A stretch of DNA of 64,000 nt from UBA10365 sp041441915. GTDB lineage: Bacteria; Pseudomonadota; Alphaproteobacteria; Rhodobacterales; Rhodobacteraceae. Of this stretch, positions 53,912 to 63,098 are shown piece by piece (position 1 is the first letter of the stretch; the number at the start of each line of letters is the position of its first letter). Position numbers and translations under genes: made by a program. The stretch is taken from positions 55,418-119,417 of the forward strand of contig JASDRS010000001.1 of assembly GCA_041441915.1 (NCBI GenBank), in the 5' to 3' direction. Under the pieces are notes generated by a model. The model was not told the origin of the DNA and did not search any database. It worked only from the letters and a program-made list of their open reading frames with translations.

Positions 53912-54976
53912 TTAGGTACTGGCCAAATTGGCAGAAACATCTAAGCCTTCGGGCACACCATTTTTACCATCAAGTACCAGATCGGCCATGACATGAGCCA
54001 GCTTTGGAGCCATGCCAATACCAATTTTAAAGCCGCCATTAGCGATATAATGTCCAGGACGGCCTGGCCATTCCCCAAGAATTGGAGCGCGGGTATTTGA
54101 CCTTGGGCGCAGACATGCCCAGCGCGTTAGAACCTTAGTGTCTCTCAAAAAAGGGAAAATACCTAAGGTCTTTTGGTATAGATACTCAAGCTGCGCGTCT
54201 GTCTGGTCAGGATTGTCCCAGTATCTTTCACGGGTTGACCCAATGGCCAGTGTACCATTCTCATGCGGCACGAAATGCACCCCATCGACAAAAAGTTGTG
54301 GCGCATTTTGAGGAGCAACGAAGTCCAAAAGCATCGCTTGGCCCTTTTCGCCCACCCCAACCGATTGCCCCAACGCATCCCCCATTTCCAAGAGCCCTTC
54401 ATAGCCCGTCGCCCAAATGACAGGGCCGGCATCGGAGCCGTGCGCCAAAGAAGCACCAAAAATGACTTCGCCACCTATCGCAACAACCGCTTTCACCAAG
54501 GATTGTAAAGCGGCAAGTGGCTGAATTCGGGCGGTCAAGTTTTCATAAACCACGAGGCCTGACGGCGACGGTGGGGACCACTGCACCATGGGCCTATCAA
54601 TCACCTGCCAAAGGGCGTGCTCTTGCCAAATGTCTTGTGCCATTTCCATGCGCGCGCGAGCTTGGGCGACGGCGTGCGCGTGCGCAAGTGGCAACAAGCG
54701 GCCCGTGCGGGCGTAACCAGTTTTATGGCCTGAGCTCTCTTCAACCTCAGCCCAAAATTTCGCGGACATGAGCAAACTTTGCAGCTGAAAGGTTTTTTTG
54801 GCATTCCACAACTCAGGTACATGAGGTGCCAAAGCACCAAGGGGGCCGCCGCTGGCCCCTGCCCCTAAAGCGCGCTTTTCAATTACCCGAACCCGTGCGC
54901 CGCGTTGGCTTAAGATCCAGGCAATTGATAGGCCAAAAATGCCCGCACCCATCACGGTAATATCTGGCCTTGCCAT
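53912..54976 (-). CDS. FAD-dependent oxidoreductase (DAO family), MnmC(o)-like candidate
   Basis: A 354-residue flavoprotein with the FAD-binding motif GAGIFGL (10-16), then GAGASGGPLGALAPHVPELW, near-typical of the DAO and MnmC C-terminal domain, and a C-terminal HYIANGGFKIGIGMAP segment. The gene is divergent from mnmD, which encodes the methyltransferase half of MnmC. It may therefore be the stand-alone oxidase half acting on cmnm5U34 in tRNA, but a D-amino-acid oxidase role is possible. ATG at 54976; a TTG lies one codon earlier. Confidence 0.8.
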   Translation of the reverse strand: MARPDITVMGAGIFGLSIAWILSQRGARVRVIEKRALGAGASGGPLGALAPHVPELWNAKKTFQLQSLLMSAKFWAEVEESSGHKTGYARTGRLLPLAHAHAVAQARARMEMAQDIWQEHALWQVIDRPMVQWSPPSPSGLVVYENLTARIQPLAALQSLVKAVVAIGGEVIFGASLAHGSDAGPVIWATGYEGLLEMGDALGQSVGVGEKGQAMLLDFVAPQNAPQLFVDGVHFVPHENGTLAIGSTRERYWDNPDQTDAQLEYLYQKTLGIFPFLRDTKVLTRWACLRPRSNTRAPILGEWPGRPGHYIANGGFKIGIGMAPKLAHVMADLVLDGKNGVPEGLDVSANLAST

Positions 54977-55023
54977 CAAAAAACCCCTTGATCATTGTGG
55001 TGAGAAAGGATCTAGGGCAATTG

Positions 55024-55713
55024 ATGCAAACAAACCACCCTATCAGACAAAATTCGGAGCTCTCCTGGCGTGATGATGGTGTGCCGGTCTCGCTGCGGTT
55101 TGATGATCCATATTTCAGCATTCAAAATGGCTTGGCCGAAACCCAACATGTTTTTTTGGCGGGTAATCGGTTGGAAAGGCGTTTGAAAGACGGCTTTCAC
55201 ATCGCAGAATTAGGCTTTGGAACGGGGCTCAACATGCTGGCAAGCTTGCTTTTATGGCGCGAACTTGGCCTTAAGGGGCACTTTTATTTCACATCATTTG
55301 AAGCCTATCCACTTGATACGCGCCACATCGCCAAGGCCCTTTTAGCTTTCCCTCAAGCGCAGATAATAGCTGAGCCCTTTTTAGAGCAATGGGCCGCAGG
55401 GGCTACAAAAATAATTTATCCCGAAATGACTGCACATATCCTGATCGGCCCTGCAGACCAAGAACTTGCCGCCTGGAAAGGCAAGGCCGATGCTTGGTTT
55501 TTAGATGGCTTTTCGCCAGCAAAAAACCCAGAGCTTTGGACGCCGGACCTAATGGCCAAGGTGAGACAACATACCGCACCAAGGGGCAGTTTTGCCACCT
55601 ACACTGCGGCGGGCCACGTCAGACGGGCCTTGCAGGCGGCCGGATTTGCGGTAGATCGATGTCAAGGCTACGGCACCAAACGCCATATGACACGCGGAGA
55701 GCGCACAGAATGA
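55024..55713 (+). CDS. mnmD: tRNA mnm5s2U34 methyltransferase MnmD
   Basis: SAM-dependent methyltransferase of the MnmC N-terminal type that methylates nm5U34 in tRNA. The 229-residue product starts at 55024 with AGGG 8 nt upstream; the frame extends 18 codons earlier but those are not family-like. ELGFGTGLN (62-70) is the SAM motif, and WFLDGFSPAKNPELW is the family signature. It overlaps the DMT gene by 4 bp. Confidence 0.93.
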   Translation: MQTNHPIRQNSELSWRDDGVPVSLRFDDPYFSIQNGLAETQHVFLAGNRLERRLKDGFHIAELGFGTGLNMLASLLLWRELGLKGHFYFTSFEAYPLDTRHIAKALLAFPQAQIIAEPFLEQWAAGATKIIYPEMTAHILIGPADQELAAWKGKADAWFLDGFSPAKNPELWTPDLMAKVRQHTAPRGSFATYTAAGHVRRALQAAGFAVDRCQGYGTKRHMTRGERTE

Positions 55714-56591
55714 TCGTACAAAATACCCAAAAGGGCCTCCTTCTGATGGTGATCACATCCATCTTTTTTGGGGTCCAAGACAGTCTTTCGCGCTATTTGG
55801 CTAGCGAATATAATACGCTGATGATCGTGATGATCAGATACTGGTTTTTCGCCTTTTTTGTGCTGGCGATCAGCACACGCCAAACGGGTGGTTTACGCAC
55901 GGTTACAGAGACTGCATTTCCAAAACTGCAAATATTACGGGGGCTAATTCTGGCCGCAGAAATTTGTGTGATGGTGGTTGGGTTTGTAAAACTGGGCCTG
56001 ATTGAAAGCCACGCGGTCTTTACTTGCTATCCTTTGATCGTGGTAGCCTTGTCAGGCCCTTTCTTGGGAGAGAGAGTCGGCTGGCGGCGCTGGATGGCCA
56101 TTGGCGTCGGTTTTTCAGGAGTTTTGATCATTCTCGAACCAGGCATCACGGTATTCTCGCCTTGGGCATTAGTGCCTTTGTTGGCGGCTGCTATGTTTTC
56201 CGTCTATGGTCTCTTAACCCGTTATGTTGCGAGAGAAGACTCAACCGCGGTATCGTTTTTTTGGACGGGTATCGTTGGCGCTTTGGCGATGACTTGTGTG
56301 GGCATTTGGGCTTGGGAACCGATGCTACCTACTGATTGGCTATTTATGGGATGCCTATGTTTGACAGCTGTATCGGGCCACTGGTGTTTGATTAAATCTT
56401 ATGAACTGGCCGAGGCTAGCGCAGTACAGCCCTTTGCCTATTTGCAATTGGTCGTTGCATCTATCTTGGCCATCATCATATTTAATGAAGAGTTACGGGT
56501 GAATGTGGCCATCGGTGCGGGCCTTGTGGTGGCAGCGGGCATGTTTACATTGTGGCGTCAGCACCGCGCAAATCGTTTTAACCTTGGCTAA
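55710..56591 (+). CDS. DMT-superfamily transporter (EamA type)
   Basis: A 293-residue permease with about ten membrane segments in two EamA repeats. It starts MIVQNTQKGLLLMVITSIFF, and GERVGWRRWMAIGVGFSGVL lies between the repeats. The ATG overlaps the mnmD stop (ATGA). The frame is open far upstream in mnmD but that part is not a protein of this family. Substrate unknown. The stop lies directly next to the convergent slt gene stop. Confidence 0.88.
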   Translation: MIVQNTQKGLLLMVITSIFFGVQDSLSRYLASEYNTLMIVMIRYWFFAFFVLAISTRQTGGLRTVTETAFPKLQILRGLILAAEICVMVVGFVKLGLIESHAVFTCYPLIVVALSGPFLGERVGWRRWMAIGVGFSGVLIILEPGITVFSPWALVPLLAAAMFSVYGLLTRYVAREDSTAVSFFWTGIVGALAMTCVGIWAWEPMLPTDWLFMGCLCLTAVSGHWCLIKSYELAEASAVQPFAYLQLVVASILAIIIFNEELRVNVAIGAGLVVAAGMFTLWRQHRANRFNLG

Positions 56592-58553
56592 CTAGCGCCC
56601 TGTAAGCTCAGCCGTAATATTAACTGGGGTAACCGAACCGCGCAGCTTAGCGCGGTAAATCACCACAGATTCCGCAACCCGCATCACATAAGTGCGCGTT
56701 TCAGAAAAGGGGATTTGTTCAACCCAATCAACAATATCGACCTGCAAATTGCGCGGATCACCGAAGATGCGCATCCATCGCCGTGGACGACCAGGCCCCG
56801 CATTATAGCCCGAAGCCACCAGCGCGATTGAGGGGCCAAACTCTTGAACCAAACGCGCCAAATAGCCTGAACCCAAAGTAACATTGTAGGCTGGATCTGA
56901 CGTCAAACGCCGTGCCGAAAAGGGAAGTCCCAATTTTTTAGCCATGGCCTTGGCGGTTTCAGGCATCAACTGCATGAGCCCTGAAGCCCCCGCATATGAG
57001 CGGGCATTGGGATCAAATTCGCTTTCGCGCCGCGCAATTGAAAGAGCGAGCGCCCGGCTTACTGCTAGATTATAAGGCACAACCTCAGGCATCGGAAAAT
57101 AGGGCTGCATGAAAATCGCTCCACGCGCAGCGGCGGCTTTTGCAACCACAACAGCAATATGGGGCTCGTCAATGACCAGCATCATATGAGACAATTGATG
57201 TAATTCGTCATTACTGAGCGTTTCACCCAAATGCAACGCAAAGCGCTTGGCCAAAGTTCGGTCTCCGGCCTTGATCAAATGGAGTGTAGCTTCCATGACC
57301 GAAGACTTCATAAAGCGCGCTGCACGCCAATCTGCGGGGCGGGTTTGTGACAAAAGCGCCTTGTCCAAATCAAGTCCCAGTTTTTCTGCGGCTAATTGCC
57401 CATAATAGGCCGTTTGATGTTTTGCGGCTATTTGGTAGGCTTGAGTTGCTTTCGCGGCATCGTTCATCGCCTCAAAGCTGCGACCCTGCCAATAATTTGC
57501 CCGGGTGGTACTGATTGGGGTTGAGACCGCTTTTTCCAAGGCCTGAAAGTGGGCCAACGCCGTGTGAGGATCACTAAGTTTTCGTAAGGCAATAAAGCCA
57601 GACAAAAACTCAAGCACAGCAAAGTCCGCCCCCCTGGAAAGCTGATGGGACGCGGCCACACGATAGGCCAATTTTGGCTGATTGTCTCGCAATAAAGCCC
57701 GCACCAAACTGGCCCTTTTATAGGCCCACGCCTCTGGATATTGCAGCCGCTTAGCCGAACTTGAGCGCGAGAGCAAAATTTCTGCAGCCTCGGTGTCTAG
57801 GTCTTTGCGCAGTCGCCATAAAAAACGATCAAAAGCCAAACCTGCATCATCCTGATAGGACTTTTGAATGGCATTGATCAAAGTCGAAACCCCACGCACA
57901 TTTTTTTGCAAGGCGATGCGCGCTACACCCAAAGCCCGTGCACCGGCTGATACGCGCGGCAACATTCTCTTGGCTTGCGCTGTTTTATCGCCCTCCCACA
58001 AAAGCCAGCTTAAACGCGCTTCATGTGCTTTGGCCAAAGTCTTGGGCATCAACTTTAGCAGCGTGTTTTCGCCATCAGCATTAAAAGACAGGCTGCGCCA
58101 GGCACGACTTGCTTCTTTCACGGCATCTGCATCCTTGCCTAAATCCAAATATGCGCGCACTAGGGCAACCGCGCCTTCGCCAGTGCGGGGTTTCTGCGCT
58201 TTAAAAAACAGCTCAATCCGGCGGGCGTCTGGCAACATCGCTGCCGCTGATTCGCCCTTGGCCAGCAAATAGGGAAGGCCAGGCCAATCGGCGTGATGCG
58301 CAAGAAAGACTTCATAATCGCCTATTTTTCCAACGCCAGCACGTAAACGGTGCCATTCGATCACGTCGCGCGCGGCGGGACTGATGGATTTTGCAGCGGA
58401 CGTCGCATCAGACCAAGCATTTTTGGCTGCAAAATCAAGCGCCGATCGAAAATTAGAGATTTCATTAGCAAAAATAGCCTTTGATGGGCCCCAAAAGACG
58501 GAAAAAGTAAAAACAAATACGATTATGCGGATTATCAATTTTATATTAAACAT
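56592..58553 (-). CDS. Soluble-type lytic transglycosylase (Slt family)
   Basis: A 653-residue periplasmic muramidase. An N-terminal signal peptide (IKLIIRIIVFVFTFSVFWG) precedes a long alpha-helical superhelical region, as in Slt70 (about 30-480). The C-terminal SLT domain has the catalytic glutamate in ARRESEFDPNARSYAGASG and the conserved GLMQLMPETAK and ASGYNAGPGR motifs. The start is set at the ATG 58553, without a strong ribosome binding site. Divergent from dapA. Confidence 0.93.
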   Translation of the reverse strand: MFNIKLIIRIIVFVFTFSVFWGPSKAIFANEISNFRSALDFAAKNAWSDATSAAKSISPAARDVIEWHRLRAGVGKIGDYEVFLAHHADWPGLPYLLAKGESAAAMLPDARRIELFFKAQKPRTGEGAVALVRAYLDLGKDADAVKEASRAWRSLSFNADGENTLLKLMPKTLAKAHEARLSWLLWEGDKTAQAKRMLPRVSAGARALGVARIALQKNVRGVSTLINAIQKSYQDDAGLAFDRFLWRLRKDLDTEAAEILLSRSSSAKRLQYPEAWAYKRASLVRALLRDNQPKLAYRVAASHQLSRGADFAVLEFLSGFIALRKLSDPHTALAHFQALEKAVSTPISTTRANYWQGRSFEAMNDAAKATQAYQIAAKHQTAYYGQLAAEKLGLDLDKALLSQTRPADWRAARFMKSSVMEATLHLIKAGDRTLAKRFALHLGETLSNDELHQLSHMMLVIDEPHIAVVVAKAAAARGAIFMQPYFPMPEVVPYNLAVSRALALSIARRESEFDPNARSYAGASGLMQLMPETAKAMAKKLGLPFSARRLTSDPAYNVTLGSGYLARLVQEFGPSIALVASGYNAGPGRPRRWMRIFGDPRNLQVDIVDWVEQIPFSETRTYVMRVAESVVIYRAKLRGSVTPVNITAELTGR

Positions 58554-58676
58554 AGTGTAAGGATGCCTCAACTAGCGACTGCCCGCAACCAAATGCGAAG
58601 CGATCGCTTGGCAATTCTTTTACCAAGCGCTAGGAAGGCAGAACTCAATCATTCACGCGCCTTAAAGGAGAAAAAA

Positions 58677-59552
58677 ATGTTCAAAGGATCAATGCCCGCG
58701 CTGGTCACACCGTTTAAAAACGGCGCTTTGGATATTGAAACGCTAAAAGCATTGGTGAATTGGCACATTGACCAAGGCAGCCATGGCTTGGTTCCTGTTG
58801 GCACCACGGGCGAAAGCCCCACTTTAAGTCACGCAGAACATGGGCTTGTGATCGGAGAAGTAGTCAAGGCCGCTGCAGGGCGCGTGCCGGTAATTGCGGG
58901 TGCCGGTTCAAACAACACCGCAGAGGGGATTGGCCTGGTGCAGCATGCACAAAAGGTTGGCGCGCAGGGCGTTCTGGTAGTAACACCCTACTACAACAAA
59001 CCCACCCAAGCGGGTTTGATCGCGCATTTCACAGCTCTGCATGATGCCTGTGAGCTTCCCTTGATTATTTATAACATTCCTGGCCGCTCTGTGGTTGATA
59101 TGAGCCCTGAAACCATGGGAATTTTGGCAAAACTCCCGCGGATCATTGGGGTGAAAGACGCCACAGGCAACATTGAACGCGTCAGCCTTCAGCGCGCTAG
59201 CTGCGGAGCCAATTTCATACAATTGTCAGGAGAAGATGCAACCGCGCTTGGCTTTAACGCCCATGGCGGCGTGGGTTGTATTTCGGTAACCGCAAATGTG
59301 GCCCCCAAACTTTGCGCTGAATTTCAAGAGGCCACTCTGCGCGGTGATTACCATGCAGCTTTATCCCTGCAAGACCAACTGATGCCACTGCATGAAGCTA
59401 TTTTTATCGAACCCGGTTTGGCTGGAGCCAAATATGGCCTATCTCTGCTCAAGCTTTGTAGCGAAGAGGTGCGCTTGCCTTTGCTCACATTATTAGAGTC
59501 AACCAAGGCTAAAATCAAAGCAGCGATGCAATTCGGAGGTCTGATCAACTGA
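58677..59552 (+). CDS. dapA: 4-hydroxy-tetrahydrodipicolinate synthase
   Basis: First committed enzyme of lysine and diaminopimelate biosynthesis. The 291-residue TIM-barrel protein has GTTGESPTL (42-50), the catalytic tyrosine 132 (IIYNIPGRS) and the Schiff-base lysine 160 (GVKDATGN). AAAGGAG lies 7 nt before the ATG at 58677. The frame is open 38 codons further upstream but only the inner start matches the family. Its stop overlaps the lost start of the next (broken) gene. Confidence 0.97.
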   Translation: MFKGSMPALVTPFKNGALDIETLKALVNWHIDQGSHGLVPVGTTGESPTLSHAEHGLVIGEVVKAAAGRVPVIAGAGSNNTAEGIGLVQHAQKVGAQGVLVVTPYYNKPTQAGLIAHFTALHDACELPLIIYNIPGRSVVDMSPETMGILAKLPRIIGVKDATGNIERVSLQRASCGANFIQLSGEDATALGFNAHGGVGCISVTANVAPKLCAEFQEATLRGDYHAALSLQDQLMPLHEAIFIEPGLAGAKYGLSLLKLCSEEVRLPLLTLLESTKAKIKAAMQFGGLIN

Positions 59553-60431
59553 GCCCAAACGTCCCCCTTTCCTAAAATCTGCGTGGGGCGCTGTGGATGG
59601 TAGTATCCATGGCAGGCTTTACCACAAAGGATTTGTTTTTAAAGAAAACAACGACTCATATCCCGCTTGGACAGGCGCTGATTTTGTTCAGTGCCTTAGG
59701 CATTTTTTGTTTTGGGCTTTGGGCCAAATGGCGCCACGAGCCTTTGTTCCCGAGACAGGCTTTCGGCCTAGCCATGCGCTGGCGCGCTGGTTTTGAAATT
59801 TTGGGTCGGATTTTTTATTCGTTGGCCATCGCAGTCATTCCCCTATCGCTGGCTTCGGCCATCTTGCAAGCAACCCCCTTGGTGGTGGTGGTGGGGGCAG
59901 CACTTATCTTTGGTGAAAAAGTGGGGTGGCGTAGATGGAGCGCAAATTACCATTGGTTTTATAGGAGTTTTGATTATTTTACGCCCTGCCACATCAGGAT
60001 TTGACCCATTGGCCGTTTTGGCGGTATTTGGAGTGATTGGTTTTGCTGGCCGCGATCTAGCCACTCGAGCCGCACCAAAAGTTTTATCCGATGCCCAGCT
60101 TGGCCTGTACGGCTTCATAGTGCTTGGGATCGCAGGTTCTCTTTTGGCTCTTTGGCGCCATGACGCCATCTGGCCCACGAGCCATGGACTTTACTTAATT
60201 GCCTTTACCGCCTTTTGGGGTATTTTGGCTTATTTTACCCTAACCCGCGCCATGCGCACTGGGGCCGTGTCAGTTGTGACCCCATTTCGCTATACGCGGT
60301 TGATCTTTGCAATGATTTTAGCAGGTGTATTCCTGGCAGAGGTCCCCGACAATCTGATGCTGATCGGCGCGACCTTGGTGATTGGCAGCGGGCTTTACAC
60401 GTTAGTGCGGACCAGCCGCCTGAGAGTATAG
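59549..60431 (+). pseudogene. Broken DMT-superfamily transporter
   Basis: Paralogue of the DMT permease at 8306-9178, with NLRGALWMVVSMAGFTTKD after 59576. Three lesions are visible. The expected start overlapping the dapA stop reads CTGA instead of ATGA at 59549. An in-frame TAA lies at 59573-59575. A one-base insertion in an AAA run near 59944-59946 breaks the frame between GWRRWSA and ITIGFIGVLIILRP. The remaining permease sequence continues to a stop at 60431. A second start at 59597 could produce only a truncated product. Probably recently inactivated because the rest is well preserved. Confidence 0.85.
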
Positions 60432-60507
60432 ATTTATTGACTCAAAACCCCAGATTTGCCTCCACGATCTGGACTTTGGCGCGCAGCTCGCATATTTGCT
60501 TCGGATC

Positions 60508-60981
60508 ATGGTTCAAAAATCCGATCCAAATTCAAAGCTGATTGCCGAAAACCGCCGCGCGCGGTTCGATTACTTCATTGAAGACACAGTCGAAACGGGC
60601 GTGATGCTGTTCGGATCAGAGGTGAAGTCCTTACGCATGGGCGGGTCTAATATCGCCGAAAGCTACGCTTCAGTCGAGCGTGGCGAGCTGTGGTTAATCA
60701 ACAGCTACGTTGCCCCTTACCTGCAAGCCAAAACCTTTGGCCACGAAGAACGTCGACACCGAAAGCTTTTGGTGTCAAAGAAAGAGCTATCGCGGCTATG
60801 GAATGCCACTGCCAGAGAAGGCATGACCATTGTGCCGTTGAAGGTGTATTTCAATGACCGCGGCAAAGTGAAAATTCTAGTTGGCATCGCTAAAGGCAAG
60901 AAAAATCAAGACAAACGCGCAACCGAAGCCAAACGCGACTGGAACCGACAAAAACAACGACTTTTAAAACAGAACCATTAA
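60508..60981 (+). CDS. smpB: SsrA-binding protein SmpB
   Basis: Binds tmRNA to rescue stalled ribosomes. The 157-residue product from the ATG at 60508 (MVQKSDPNSKLIAENRRARF) has the conserved FGSEVKSLRMG, HEERRHRKLL and GKKNQDKRATEAKRDW C-terminal motifs. A TTG four codons upstream is open but not needed. It follows the broken permease, 76 bp after its stop. Confidence 0.96.
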   Translation: MVQKSDPNSKLIAENRRARFDYFIEDTVETGVMLFGSEVKSLRMGGSNIAESYASVERGELWLINSYVAPYLQAKTFGHEERRHRKLLVSKKELSRLWNATAREGMTIVPLKVYFNDRGKVKILVGIAKGKKNQDKRATEAKRDWNRQKQRLLKQNH

Positions 60982-61046
60982 GCATCCAAGGCTTGTCACG
61001 CCAAAAAACAAAAATTAATGGACGTTCACCCCGAAAAGGAGAGCCC

Positions 61047-61910
61047 ATGACACAATTGCGGCTAAAAGACGATCTTAAAACACTAGTTTCAACCCAGTGG
61101 CTTGCCGATAATTTAGAAGATCCTGATCTGAGGATTTTGGATGCCTCTTGGTATATGCCCACTGCGGGGCACAATAGCGCGCAGGAATTCACCCAAGGCC
61201 ACATTCCAAATGCGCGGTTTTTTGATATTGACGAGATTTCGAATCACCGCTCGGACTTGCCGCACATGGCTCCACCGCCCGAGAAGTTCATTTCGCGCGT
61301 GCGGGCTTTAGGCGTGGGTGACGGGCATCAGATTGTAGTCTATGACGGGTCAGGCATCTTTTCGGCTCCTCGCGTGTGGTGGAATTTTCGCCTGATGGGC
61401 AAAGAAAACATCGCTGTTCTAGATGGTGGCCTGCCCAAATGGCGCGCCGAAGGCCGCCCAATTACGACTGAACCCCCACTTATCCGCGACCGTCACATCA
61501 TCGTGCAGCGCCAAGCGCATTTGGTAAAAGACGTGACCGAAGTTGCCAATGCTGCAAAATTGCGCGGGGCAGAAATTATCGATGCGCGCTCAGTCGAACG
61601 GTTTTGCGGCGACGCGCCCGAACCACGCGCAGGATTGCGATCGGGCCATATTCCCAATTCGAAGAACCTCCCTTGGAACAACCTACTTCAGGCCGACGGC
61701 ACCATGAAACCTGTGAAAGAGCTCAAAGCCCTTTTCGTCGCTGCGGGAGTGGATCTCAAAAAACCCCTGATCACCAGCTGTGGCTCCGGTGTGACGGCTG
61801 CGATCTTAAGTTTGGCGCTTGAACGAATGGGCCATCGTAATCACGCTCTATATGACGGCTCTTGGGCCGAGTGGGGCATGTATGGCGATTTAATCGTGGT
61901 AAAGGGATAA
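61047..61910 (+). CDS. sseA: 3-mercaptopyruvate/thiosulfate sulfurtransferase
   Basis: Tandem-rhodanese enzyme transferring sulfur from mercaptopyruvate or thiosulfate. The 287-residue product has an inactive N-terminal domain (about 10-140) and a catalytic C-terminal domain with cysteine 245 in the loop CGSGVTAA, the form typical of 3-mercaptopyruvate sulfurtransferase. Start at 61047 with AAAAGGAG upstream; the frame is open 18 codons earlier but not family-like. Followed after 3 bp by the aminotransferase gene. Confidence 0.94.
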   Translation: MTQLRLKDDLKTLVSTQWLADNLEDPDLRILDASWYMPTAGHNSAQEFTQGHIPNARFFDIDEISNHRSDLPHMAPPPEKFISRVRALGVGDGHQIVVYDGSGIFSAPRVWWNFRLMGKENIAVLDGGLPKWRAEGRPITTEPPLIRDRHIIVQRQAHLVKDVTEVANAAKLRGAEIIDARSVERFCGDAPEPRAGLRSGHIPNSKNLPWNNLLQADGTMKPVKELKALFVAAGVDLKKPLITSCGSGVTAAILSLALERMGHRNHALYDGSWAEWGMYGDLIVVKG

Positions 61911-61913
61911 TAT

Positions 61914-63098
61914 ATGTTAACCGCACTCAAACCACAGGCTGCTGACAAAATTCTGGCGCTCATTCAAATGTTTAAATCTGATCCGCGCGCGGACAAAATC
62001 GATTTGGGCGTGGGCGTCTATAAAGATGCCACTGGCTTAACCCCTGTAATGCGGGCCATCAAAGCGGCTGAACGCCAGCTGATAGCAACCGAAACCACAA
62101 AGACCTATACATCTTTGGCTGGTGATCCAGATTTTCACGCTGCAATGATTGGTTTAGTGTTAGGGGACGGCGCGCCAAAAGAACGTATTTCAGCCATTGC
62201 CACTCCAGGTGGTACGGGCGCTTTGCGCCAAGCTTTTGAGTTGATCAAACTTGCAGTTCCTCACACCAAGATTTGGATTTCAAACCCAACTTGGCCCAAT
62301 CACCCCTCGATCATTGGCTTTTTGGGTATAGAGATGGGCGAATATCGCTATTTCAATTCTGCCACGGGGGGGGTAGATTTTGCTGGAATGATTGCCGACT
62401 TATCCCAGGTAAAAACAGGTGACGTGGTGCTTTTGCATGGCTGCTGCCATAATCCCACAGGTGCCAATTTGACCTTAGAGCAATGGGCCCAAGTCGTACA
62501 AACCCTCAACTCAAGACAAGCCATCCCCCTAGTAGATCTTGCCTATCAAGGTTTCGGGGATGGTCTTGAAGCTGATGCCGCCGCAACGCGCCTGATCGCC
62601 AAAAACTGCCCCGAAGTGCTCATTGCAGTCTCTTGCTCAAAAAACTTTGCTATTTACCGAGAACGCACGGGCATTTTGATGGCTTTAGGTAATGTGGGTC
62701 TGCAAAGCGTTGTGCAAGGCAATCTAGCGTTTCTGAACCGGCAAAATTTTTCGTTCCCACCAGACCATGGCGCACGCTTGGTTACTATGATCCTAACGGA
62801 TACGGTCTTGCGCCACTCATGGCAGAGCGAATTGGAAGAGGTGCGCAATACAATGTTGGGCTTGCGACAACAATTGGCCAAAGCTTTGCGGACATCCACC
62901 AATTCAGACCGATTCGATTTCATAGGAACCCACCGCGGTATGTTTTCGCGCTTGGGGATCAGTCCCGCGATGGTGGAAAAGCTGCGCGTCGAAAACGGTA
63001 TCTATATAGTGGGCGACAGTCGTTTAAATATCGCTGGCCTTAATTCAAAAACCGTCCCCATTTTAGCAGAAGCAGTTGCATCTGCTTTGCGGGGTTAG
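61914..63098 (+). CDS. tyrB: Aromatic amino acid aminotransferase (aspartate/tyrosine family)
   Basis: Class I PLP aminotransferase of the aspartate/tyrosine family, 394 residues. It has the N-terminal DKIDLGVGVYKDATG, NPTG at 180-183, D208 and Y211 (PLVDLAYQGFG), and the PLP lysine 243 in SCSKNFAIYRERTG. The substrate is probably aromatic amino acids or aspartate; residues alone do not decide. It follows sseA by 3 bp, an arrangement linking 3-mercaptopyruvate and cysteine turnover with transamination. Confidence 0.92.
   Translation: MLTALKPQAADKILALIQMFKSDPRADKIDLGVGVYKDATGLTPVMRAIKAAERQLIATETTKTYTSLAGDPDFHAAMIGLVLGDGAPKERISAIATPGGTGALRQAFELIKLAVPHTKIWISNPTWPNHPSIIGFLGIEMGEYRYFNSATGGVDFAGMIADLSQVKTGDVVLLHGCCHNPTGANLTLEQWAQVVQTLNSRQAIPLVDLAYQGFGDGLEADAAATRLIAKNCPEVLIAVSCSKNFAIYRERTGILMALGNVGLQSVVQGNLAFLNRQNFSFPPDHGARLVTMILTDTVLRHSWQSELEEVRNTMLGLRQQLAKALRTSTNSDRFDFIGTHRGMFSRLGISPAMVEKLRVENGIYIVGDSRLNIAGLNSKTVPILAEAVASALRG

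Noticed and set aside
55389..55709. Long N-terminal extension of the DMT gene inside mnmD
   Set aside because: The extension is the other frame of mnmD; the permease starts at the ATGA overlap.
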